The notes below the pieces were generated by a model. That model had not been told where the DNA came from. It worked only from the letters and a program-made list of their open reading frames with translations, and searched no databases. From CAZLBC01 sp964557575 (lineage in GTDB: Bacteria; Planctomycetota; Phycisphaerae; SM23-33), in NCBI GenBank assembly GCA_964557575.1, contig CAZLBC010000177.1, positions 1 to 5,329 on the forward strand: a stretch of DNA of 5,329 bases. The letters run 5' to 3'. A program made the translations under genes and the position numbers. Below are positions 1 to 5,329 of this stretch, in pieces. Within the stretch, counting starts at the first letter, position 1; each line of letters opens with the position of its first letter.

Positions 1-1403
1 CGGCGACCCAGTTCGTTGCCGAGGGTGTACATGACGAACGACGGGTGATTGCCGAAGTGCCTGAAGATCAGCTCGCTCTCGCGCGTGCCGTAGTCGTAGA
101 GCGAGACCGCGGTCTCGGTGCTTTTCATATCGAGCCGGTCGATGTTGTGGCAGGCCGCCGCGTCGCTCTCGGGCGCGTTGAATGCGCTGCGCTTGTTCGG
201 CAGCTCCGGCTGCAGGTACACCCCCAGTTCGTCGGCCGCCGCAAAGGCCGCCTCCGGCGGACACCACGAATGAAAGCGGTAGTGGTTGATCCCGTACGAT
301 CGGGCGATAGACAGCACGCGCAGCCACCCGGCCTTGTCCATGGGCGGATAGCCGGTCAGGGGGAAGAAACAGCAGTCGAGCTTGCCGCGCAGAAAGACGG
401 TGCGGTCGTTGACGGTCAGGCGGTTCCCATCCGTCGCGAAGTCGCGCATCCCGAAGGTCACGGTTCGCCGGTCGCGATACGTCCGTCCGCCCGCCGTCGT
501 TTCCAGGTCGAGATGCAGGCGAAGCAGGGCGGGCCGGAACTCGTCCCAGAGCGGCACGTTCTCGCCCGGTCGATACGTGAACGTGACGGCGGTCTCCCGG
601 CCGGTGGCCGTGACCGGAATGGATCGCGTCTTGAACGTAGACGGCCTCTCGACGTTGCCGCTTTCGCACCCGACCGCGATTCGTCCGGCGGCCGCCGCGT
701 CCGTGATGTTGCCGATGACCGCGCGAACCGTCGCCTGTTTTCTGCCGGCGTCGGGATAGACCTGAACGTCTTTCAGCCAGACCGGGTCGGCGGCGCGGAG
801 CTCGATCCGGCCGATGATGCCGTTCCAGTTGGTCTGCGTCCGCTCGTCGACGGCGTGTGACGGGCCGACCGGCGGCAGCCGTGCGTTGTCGACCAGCACC
901 GTGATCGTGTGCCGGCCCGGCGTCATCGCGGCGGTCACGTCGAAGACCTGCGGGGCGCTGAGTGTGTCCTCCCAGCCGCAGAACGTCTCGTCGACCCAGA
1001 CCCGGGTGTTCTTGCTTCGCTCCAGGAACAGCGCGATCCGCCGGCCCTTCCACCTCCCGGGTATCGTCACGCGGCGCCGGTACCAGGCCGGCCCCTTCCA
1101 GTACCAGACGCGGGAGAGCCGGTCGTCGCGCCGCTCGTCTTTCCGGATGCCCTTGTGATTCTCGTCGGTCGTGCCGGGCAGGGTAACGGTATCGGCGAGT
1201 TCCCGCGCGAACCACTGCTGCGAGACGCCGACGTCGTCGGGATCGAGACGGAATCGCCAGGTGCCGGCGAGGGAGATGGTGTCACGGCCGGTTTCGCCGG
1301 TCGTGGCGCAGGCCGCCGTGACGGCGGCCAGCAGGACCGCGACCAGCCGGCTGCGTATAACCGGTGGTATCTTCGCCGGTCCTGCATTTCTCGGGTCGTG
1401 CAT
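1..1403 (-). CDS. Glycoside hydrolase family 2 enzyme (beta-galactosidase/beta-glucuronidase-like), 3' end outside window
   Basis: Direct translation of the reverse strand gives 467 uninterrupted residues that run off the window edge. The order of parts is that of GH2. Residues 15-32 form a hydrophobic leader ending in Cys32, preceded by Thr-Ala-Ala, so it is a weak lipobox at best. Residues about 42-205 are the N-terminal sugar-binding jelly roll (LPGTTDENHKG at 75-85, WNGIIGRIEL at 193-202). An Ig-like domain follows to about 320. The TIM barrel begins around FLRGK (337-341) and includes SYGINHYRFHSW (369-380). GNE at 462-464 places the acid/base Glu at 464, encoded at bases 14-12. The nucleophile Glu and the rest of the barrel are missing from the window. 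Related enzymes cleave beta-galactosides, beta-glucuronides or beta-mannosides; specificity cannot be called. The ATG at 1403 is preceded by a GAGGAG Shine-Dalgarno and by an in-frame stop, which is the neighbour's own TAA. It is the third gene of the presumed operon. Confidence 0.93.
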   Translation of the reverse strand, partial: MHDPRNAGPAKIPPVIRSRLVAVLLAAVTAACATTGETGRDTISLAGTWRFRLDPDDVGVSQQWFARELADTVTLPGTTDENHKGIRKDERRDDRLSRVWYWKGPAWYRRRVTIPGRWKGRRIALFLERSKNTRVWVDETFCGWEDTLSAPQVFDVTAAMTPGRHTITVLVDNARLPPVGPSHAVDERTQTNWNGIIGRIELRAADPVWLKDVQVYPDAGRKQATVRAVIGNITDAAAAGRIAVGCESGNVERPSTFKTRSIPVTATGRETAVTFTYRPGENVPLWDEFRPALLRLHLDLETTAGGRTYRDRRTVTFGMRDFATDGNRLTVNDRTVFLRGKLDCCFFPLTGYPPMDKAGWLRVLSIARSYGINHYRFHSWCPPEAAFAAADELGVYLQPELPNKRSAFNAPESDAAACHNIDRLDMKSTETAVSLYDYGTRESELIFRHFGNHPSFVMYTLGNELGR

Positions 1404-1413
1404 GGGAATACGG

Positions 1414-1419
1414 CTCCTC
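1414..1419 (-). promoter_or_regulatory. Ribosome binding site of the GH2 gene
   Basis: The minus strand reads GAGGAG ten bases before the ATG at 1403. It lies inside the 42-base gap after the oxidoreductase stop codon and fixes the GH2 start. No promoter is evident in this short gap, which fits translation from a shared transcript. Confidence 0.75.
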
Positions 1420-1445
1420 GGCGTTACGTTTATGCCGGTGCCCTG

Positions 1446-2753
1446 TTAATCCCGAAGCGTCCACGGCGACCGCATCTCGCGGCGCATGAGCTTCACGGCC
1501 TCGTCGTCGCCGACGATGGTCTCCTTCTGCGGGTCCCACGTGATCGACCGCTTCGTCCGGATCGAGATCTCCGCAAGGTGCGTCGCCACGTCGGACCGCA
1601 CGGCCGAGTGGAGATTGTCCACCGGCTCCTCCCGCGACAGGATGCAGTCGACGAAGTTCCGGATCTGGTCGGCGCTGATCTTGAGTTTCTTCCCGCCCGG
1701 GTTCCTGGCCTTCTTCCTGAGGGCCTCGGACGACGTCTTCCAGCCGCCGCGCGACACGACCACCCAGCCCTCGGTGCCGACGAACAGCGTGCCGTGACCG
1801 AAGACGATGCCCTCGTGGGGTTTTTTCTCCAGTGCCGTCTGTGCGTCCATGAAACGCATCGTGATGCCGTTGGCGTACGTCGTGTCGACGTCCCAGCGGG
1901 TGACGGTGTTGAAAAGTCCCTTCGTCGGAATCGTGCCCGTCCCCTTGTAGGTGACGGGGATCTCTTTCATGCCGGCGTTGTCGGCCCACCACTGGAGCAT
2001 GTCCATCGGGTGGGCGCCCCAGCCGGCGATGAAACCGATCGCGTAGTCGTAAATGTGGAATATGCCGTTTTTGGAGCCCGATCCCAGGCAGCGGTCGCGG
2101 CAGAACGGCGCCTGCGGCGCGGGTCCCAGCCACAGGTCGTAATCGAATCCTTCGGGGACATCGAGCACCGGTTCGGGACTGCCGCCCGCAATGCCCTTGG
2201 GGGCCCAGACGTAGACCTGTTTGACCTCGCCGATATGGCCGTTGAGTACCAGCTCGATGCCGAGCCGCACGTGCGTCTGGGACCGCTGCTGCGCCCCGTA
2301 CTGGAAGATCCGCTTGTACCGGTCGACGATACGGCGGGCCTCCAGGTCGTGAACGATCGAGATCCCGAGCGGTTTCTCGACATACATGTCCTTGCCGGCC
2401 TTCGCGGCGTGCAGGGCGATCGGTACGTGCCAGTGGTCCGCGGTTGCCACGTGAACGCCGTCGACGTCCTCGCGCGCGAGTAATTCGCGGAAATCGTTGT
2501 AGTCGTCGCAGTTGCCGAATTTCTTCTTGAACCTCAGCCGGCGGTCCTTTCGGGGATCGCAGACGGCGACGACCTGGGACTTCTTGTATCGCTGGTACAT
2601 CCCGGCATAGCCGGCTCTGTTGCCGCAGGCGATCACGCCGATAGCGGCCCGTTCGGCGGGCGCCGCCGTGCCGCCTTTTCCGAATACGGCTGCGGGTACA
2701 ATCGCGGGGATGCCCGCTGCAGCCGCGGCCTTGATAACGTCTCTTCGTTTCAT
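1446..2753 (-). CDS. Tat-exported Gfo/Idh/MocA-family oxidoreductase
   Basis: This is a complete 435-residue protein. The N-terminus MKRRDVIK, followed by an Ala-rich stretch to about residue 25, is a twin-arginine leader, implying export of the folded, probably cofactor-loaded enzyme. A Rossmann NAD(P)-binding domain follows: beta-strand and turn IGVIACGNRAG at 38-48, acidic residue Asp66 in VCDP, DHWH at 106-109, and the EKP motif at 126-128 with the family's catalytic Lys127. The C-terminal alpha/beta domain carries LWLGPAP (207-213) and WGAHPMDMLQWW (245-256), as in the long bacterial subfamily common in planctomycetes. The expected reaction is NAD(P)-dependent oxidation or reduction of a sugar or polyol hydroxyl; the substrate is unknown. 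EKP argues against GH109-type NAD-dependent hydrolases, which lack it. Unusually, the residue four before His248 is Gly244, where inositol dehydrogenase has Asp. The ATG at 2753 has a strong GAGGAG seven bases upstream. It sits between the sulfatase and GH2 genes, suggesting a role in the same glycan pathway. Confidence 0.93.
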   Translation of the reverse strand: MKRRDVIKAAAAAGIPAIVPAAVFGKGGTAAPAERAAIGVIACGNRAGYAGMYQRYKKSQVVAVCDPRKDRRLRFKKKFGNCDDYNDFRELLAREDVDGVHVATADHWHVPIALHAAKAGKDMYVEKPLGISIVHDLEARRIVDRYKRIFQYGAQQRSQTHVRLGIELVLNGHIGEVKQVYVWAPKGIAGGSPEPVLDVPEGFDYDLWLGPAPQAPFCRDRCLGSGSKNGIFHIYDYAIGFIAGWGAHPMDMLQWWADNAGMKEIPVTYKGTGTIPTKGLFNTVTRWDVDTTYANGITMRFMDAQTALEKKPHEGIVFGHGTLFVGTEGWVVVSRGGWKTSSEALRKKARNPGGKKLKISADQIRNFVDCILSREEPVDNLHSAVRSDVATHLAEISIRTKRSITWDPQKETIVGDDEAVKLMRREMRSPWTLRD

Positions 2754-2760
2754 GATCGCT

Positions 2761-2766
2761 CTCCTC
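2761..2766 (-). promoter_or_regulatory. Ribosome binding site of the Gfo/Idh/MocA gene
   Basis: The minus strand reads GAGGAG seven bases upstream of the ATG at 2753. This supports that start, and hence the intact twin-arginine leader, over the overlapping longer reading frame that starts at 2772 in another phase. It lies in the 50-base gap after the sulfatase stop. Confidence 0.8.
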
Positions 2767-2803
2767 TGTCACATGGCGCGGTGCGCATTCAAATGGTGAA
2801 CGC

Positions 2804-4378
2804 TTACTGCAGCCCGGGTGGCGGGCCGGCGGGTCTGCCGGTCTTCTTGTCGATGGGGTACTTCGGTTGCCAGGTGGGGTGCTTTTGTTTCAGCCAGGCA
2901 TCCAGTGTGCCCGACAGTGTCCCGGCGATCCCGGGCGCGCTGTCGACCAGGTTCGTTTTCTCGCCGATGTCGTCGGTCAGGCAGTAGAGTTCCCACCGCG
3001 CGCCCTCGTAGTAGTAATACAGCTTGTAGCGCTTGCCGTCGCACCGGTCGATGACGACCAGCGTCGGCTGCGCGCGCGTGTCCATGTAGCCCGGGAAGAG
3101 GTAGAAGATCGGTTTCCGATCGCGCTTCTTTTTCGGGTCCGCGAGAATATCCGCGAACGATTCCCCGTCGAGGGGGTGTTCATCCGCGGGCGGCATCCAG
3201 CCCGCGCCCGCCAGGTCCAGGAAGGTGGCGTAGAAATCGACGGCGTGCACCATGTGGTCCGTGACGGTCCCGGCCGGGATCACGCCCTTCCAGTAGGCGA
3301 TCAGCGGCACGCGAATACCGCCCTCGGTCAGCATGCCCTTTTTGCCGCGCAGCGGCCGATTGGTGGCGTGGGTGCCGCCGTTGTCCGACGTGAAAAGGAT
3401 CAGGGTGTTGTCCGCGATGCTGTCGGACGTATCCCCGTCGCCGTCCGGGTCGTCGATCGCCGTCAGCATCCGCGTGAGGTTCTCGTCGACGCCCGCGATG
3501 AACCCGGCGTACTCGGCCTTGTTGTGGCCGGCCGCGGTTTCGCGCGCGGCGGCCTGTTTTTTCAGGTCCGGGCGGGCGCGGACCGGTCCGTGAACCGCGT
3601 AGGTGTGGAACTGGATGTAAAACGGTTTGTCGCCGGCGGCGAGCTTTTTGATCGTCTCTTCCAGCGCGTCCCCCGTCGCGTCGCTGATGTGCTTGTTCGT
3701 TCCGGCAAGCCCGGCCGGCAGTCCGCGCCGCTTGAGGTAGGCTTCGTTGTACGGCGCGGCAAACCGGTCGAAATGCCCCAGGCCGACCCCCTTGAGCCGC
3801 CAGGTGCCGTTTTTCTCAGACGCGAAGCAGGTGGGCTGGTGTCCCTGGCTGAAGCCGCCGATATTGATGTCGAACCCGACGTTCTCCGGCATCGTTTCAT
3901 CGCCCCGGTGCCCGCCGACGTGGTACTTGCCGATGTGCGCGGTGGCGTACCCGTTTTTCTTCAGGGCTTCGGCGACGGTTATCGCCGCGGCCGCGACGTC
4001 CCGGCTCTGCCCGGGGCCGTTGAACGCGGCCTCCTTTTTACTGATGCCGCCCCGGCCGTAACGATTCAAGTGGCCGACGACGTACACGTCGTTGTTCACC
4101 CGCGCGGGGTACTGGCCCGAGAGCAGCGCGGCCCGGGTCGGGGCGCAGTTCGGCTGCATGTAGCAGTGCGTGAAGCTCAGTCCCTCGTTCGCGAGCTTCT
4201 CGATGGTCGGCGTCCGGTAGAACGCCACGCCGGTGCCCATGGTCGGCTGCGGGGCGCTGAGGTGATTCCAGCCCAGGTCGTCGACCATGTAGTAGATGAT
4301 GTTGGGTTTCCCGGCGGCACCGACCATCGCCGGGCCGAGGCATACCAGCACCGCGGTCAAGGGAATGTATTTCTTCAT
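2804..4378 (-). CDS. Secreted sulfatase, formylglycine-dependent (type I, arylsulfatase fold)
   Basis: This is a complete 524-residue protein, typical in length for type I sulfatases, which hydrolyse sulfate esters on carbohydrates. Residues 1-22 are a Sec signal peptide (MKKYIPLT, then a hydrophobic core, with likely cleavage near GAA). The catalytic set is intact: metal ligands Asp33-Asp34 in VDDLG; CAPTR at 78-82, whose Cys78 would become formylglycine, with Arg82; Lys151 and His153 in HIGKYH; His263 in HTYAVHGP; Asp332-Asn333 in TSDNGG; and Lys347 in the LRGKKG...EGGIRVP segment (343-358). The C-terminal subdomain has ELYCL and EKTNL (463-477), the usual sulfatase end region. An Asp-rich loop at 309-319 just before the TSDNGG strand looks like a calcium-binding insertion. 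The ATG at 4378 is the only start candidate after an in-frame TAA nine codons upstream; its Shine-Dalgarno is weak (GAAAG). It appears to be the first gene of an operon with the oxidoreductase and GH2. Maturation needs an FGE or anSME enzyme encoded elsewhere. The S1 subfamily and sulfated substrate are not assigned. Confidence 0.96.
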   Translation of the reverse strand: MKKYIPLTAVLVCLGPAMVGAAGKPNIIYYMVDDLGWNHLSAPQPTMGTGVAFYRTPTIEKLANEGLSFTHCYMQPNCAPTRAALLSGQYPARVNNDVYVVGHLNRYGRGGISKKEAAFNGPGQSRDVAAAAITVAEALKKNGYATAHIGKYHVGGHRGDETMPENVGFDINIGGFSQGHQPTCFASEKNGTWRLKGVGLGHFDRFAAPYNEAYLKRRGLPAGLAGTNKHISDATGDALEETIKKLAAGDKPFYIQFHTYAVHGPVRARPDLKKQAAARETAAGHNKAEYAGFIAGVDENLTRMLTAIDDPDGDGDTSDSIADNTLILFTSDNGGTHATNRPLRGKKGMLTEGGIRVPLIAYWKGVIPAGTVTDHMVHAVDFYATFLDLAGAGWMPPADEHPLDGESFADILADPKKKRDRKPIFYLFPGYMDTRAQPTLVVIDRCDGKRYKLYYYYEGARWELYCLTDDIGEKTNLVDSAPGIAGTLSGTLDAWLKQKHPTWQPKYPIDKKTGRPAGPPPGLQ

Positions 4379-4436
4379 TGCGGTTTCATCTTTCGTGGGT
4401 TTTTATTCTGTAATCTTTGTGACGGTCGCAACCATG

Positions 4437-4466
4437 ATTATACGTGGCTGTAGGGCGCCGGGGCAA
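4437..4466 (-). promoter_or_regulatory. Predicted sigma70-like promoter for the sulfatase-oxidoreductase-GH2 operon
   Basis: On the minus strand a consensus -10 TATAAT lies at 4442-4437. A -35-like TTGCCC (four of six matches to TTGACA) lies at 4466-4461, with an 18-base spacer. Transcription would begin near 4430, leaving a leader of roughly 50 bases before the sulfatase ATG. The leader is clearly AT-richer than the surrounding genes, as expected for a start region. The 139-base gap 4379-4517 that holds it is the only sizeable gap in the cluster. No hairpin followed by a T-run was found between the upstream stop codon and this site, so read-through from the upstream gene remains possible. 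Confidence 0.5.
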
Positions 4467-4517
4467 TCGGTTTCCCGCTGAACCCGCGCCGACGGCAGCC
4501 GAACCGCGCGCCGCGTG

Positions 4518-5329
4518 TCACCGCTCCCGCAGCTTCGTCAGCATATCGAGGACCTCGACGCGGACGGTATCCGCGACGGCGCGGTCCTTGGGTTCACGCC
4601 AGTTGATGTGTGCCGGATCGGTCATGGGTCCGGTGACCCGGTCGGCGGCCGTCGCCAGGAGTTGCCGCGCGGCGTCGATGGGCGCGCCGGTCTTCCCCGC
4701 CGCCTGCAGCGTGGCGACCCGGTCCCGGAGCATGCGGAGATACTCGTAGTCCTCCATGCCCTCGCGGATCGCCTCCATGTGCACGCCGGCGGTGACCGAG
4801 TCCTCGTCCAGGAACAGCGGCGTGTAAGCGCCCCGGCCGGAGAGGTACTCGTTCCACGAGGAGGCCCCGTTGGAATCGCCGAAGGCCCAGAAGCACGAAC
4901 CCCGCGCGCCGTACCGCCAGCAGAACCAGTGCTGCATCCGGTGGTAGGCGCAGGGGTCCAGCAGCTTCCCCGGGCCGCTGCAGGAGTAGAACCAGAGCGT
5001 CCGCCCGGCCTCCCGCTGCCGGACGTAGAAATCCGCGAAGGGTTTTCCCTTCCCGATCCACATCGGCAGGTTCGCACAGAGGATGTCGCACACCGCGAAC
5101 AGTTCGGCGGGGGCCTTCCAGGGCTCCCGCCAGGTCACGTCCTCCCAGACGACGACGTCCGGCTGGGCGGCCTGGATGACCCGGGCGTACTCGATGATCC
5201 TTTGGCTCTCGGCCATGTCGTGCGGCTCGTCCACCAGGAGCAGGCCCAGTTGTCCCGGCGCGATATCCCACTGCTTCAGCCGGCCGACCCACCAGGTGAT
5301 CCAGGCGGCCACCGCCTTCCTGAAGGGCG
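4518..5329 (-). CDS. DUF4091 / GH123-like glycoside hydrolase, C-terminal part (5' end outside window)
   Basis: The frame is open from the window edge to the TGA at 4520-4518, about 269 residues. An internal GTG at 5312 is not taken as the start, because the frame continues upstream and the domain is clearly missing its N-terminal part. Numbering from that GTG, the family marks are VDEP (27-30), FYSCSGPGKLLDP (108-120), WRYGARGSCFWAFGD (132-146), SWNEY (152-156) and REGMEDYEYLRML (183-195). These match the catalytic-domain region named DUF4091, related to GH123 beta-N-acetylgalactosaminidases. In GH123 an adjacent Asp-Glu pair is catalytic through substrate-assisted hydrolysis; Asp28-Glu29 in VDEP (bases 5231-5226) is the likely equivalent. 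True GH123 activity is unproven, since many DUF4091 proteins are uncharacterised. The segment holds several cysteines (75, 79, 111, 121, 131, 140). It ends 139 bases before the sulfatase on the same strand, so it belongs to the same glycan-degradation cluster. Confidence 0.85.
   Translation of the reverse strand, partial: PFRKAVAAWITWWVGRLKQWDIAPGQLGLLLVDEPHDMAESQRIIEYARVIQAAQPDVVVWEDVTWREPWKAPAELFAVCDILCANLPMWIGKGKPFADFYVRQREAGRTLWFYSCSGPGKLLDPCAYHRMQHWFCWRYGARGSCFWAFGDSNGASSWNEYLSGRGAYTPLFLDEDSVTAGVHMEAIREGMEDYEYLRMLRDRVATLQAAGKTGAPIDAARQLLATAADRVTGPMTDPAHINWREPKDRAVADTVRVEVLDMLTKLRER

Noticed and set aside
45..860. A 271-codon plus-strand open frame opposite the GH2 gene
   Set aside because: The opposite strand gives a continuous GH2 protein with conserved motifs up to the acid/base Glu. 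The plus frame has no domain and low-complexity composition.
909..2483. A 524-codon open frame on the plus strand
   Set aside because: It lies antisense across the GH2 start and the oxidoreductase. Its translation is Arg/Val/Gly/Asp-rich with no recognisable motif, as expected for the complement of GC-rich genes with strong third-position GC. The minus-strand genes have clear motifs and Shine-Dalgarno sites.
1446..2753. Assignment of the Gfo/Idh/MocA protein as a GH109-type NAD-dependent glycosidase, suggested by its Tat leader and neighbours
   Set aside because: GH109 enzymes lack the EKP motif, which is intact here at 126-128, and the WGAHPMD segment fits the oxidoreductase-type subfamily better.
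1282..2772. A 496-codon minus-strand frame overlapping the oxidoreductase in another phase
   Set aside because: It is Arg-rich and without motifs, and the overlapping frame 2753-1446 has a Tat leader, Rossmann fold and EKP motif. It is a frame shadow.
4375..4389. A four-codon upstream ORF (ATG AAA CCG CAA TGA) whose stop overlaps the sulfatase start as ATGA
   Set aside because: It has no Shine-Dalgarno of its own and is very short, so chance is the likeliest explanation. It could be revisited if translational coupling of the weakly led sulfatase start is shown.
2867..4453. A 528-codon open frame on the plus strand, slightly longer than the sulfatase it opposes
   Set aside because: The translation is compositionally biased and motif-free, while the opposite strand encodes every sulfatase catalytic residue. 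It would also run through the predicted sulfatase promoter region. Treated as a shadow.
4480..4517. GC-rich stretch after the DUF4091 stop codon as a possible terminator
   Set aside because: Only overlapping GCGCGC-type self-complementarity is seen, with no clean stem-loop and no following T-run on the minus strand.

Overview
The window is a compact, GC-rich block of bacterial polysaccharide-degradation genes. All four credible genes lie on the minus strand, so transcription runs from high to low coordinates. A secreted sulfatase, a Tat-exported Gfo/Idh/MocA oxidoreductase and a glycoside hydrolase family 2 (GH2) enzyme occurring together, next to a DUF4091/GH123-like protein, is typical of the Planctomycetota-Verrucomicrobiota-Lentisphaerota group. 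Planctomycetota, or a relative such as Kiritimatiellota, is my best guess. This rests on gene content and signal-peptide style only; no taxonomic marker is present.

Layout in transcription order: (1) 5329-4518, the C-terminal part of a DUF4091/GH123-like protein whose 5' end lies outside the window. (2) 4517-4379, a 139-base gap that becomes AT-rich next to the sulfatase and carries a good sigma70-like promoter (TTGCCC, 18 bases, TATAAT). (3) 4378-2804, a complete sulfatase with a Sec signal peptide and the CxPxR formylglycine motif. (4) A 50-base gap with a strong Shine-Dalgarno, then 2753-1446, a complete Gfo/Idh/MocA-family protein with a twin-arginine leader. (5) A 42-base gap with a second strong Shine-Dalgarno, then 1403-1, a GH2 enzyme that runs off the window just after its predicted acid/base glutamate. 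The last two do not appear as a complete ORF or are open at one end, so they were read by direct translation of the reverse strand.

The tight spacing and the promoter suggest that sulfatase, oxidoreductase and GH2 form one operon, with the DUF4091 gene upstream either in the same cluster or read through into it. A plausible joint role is extracytoplasmic dismantling of a sulfated glycan: the sulfatase removes sulfate, GH2 and the GH123-like enzyme cleave glycosidic bonds, and the oxidoreductase acts on a released or still-linked sugar. The substrate cannot be read from the sequence.

No RNA genes, mobile elements, CRISPR arrays or convincing terminators were seen. The most unusual point is that the oxidoreductase keeps the EKP lysine but appears to have Gly where inositol dehydrogenase has its catalytic Asp, four residues before the conserved His. 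The very long plus-strand ORFs (up to 528 codons) are judged to be GC-driven shadows of the real genes.
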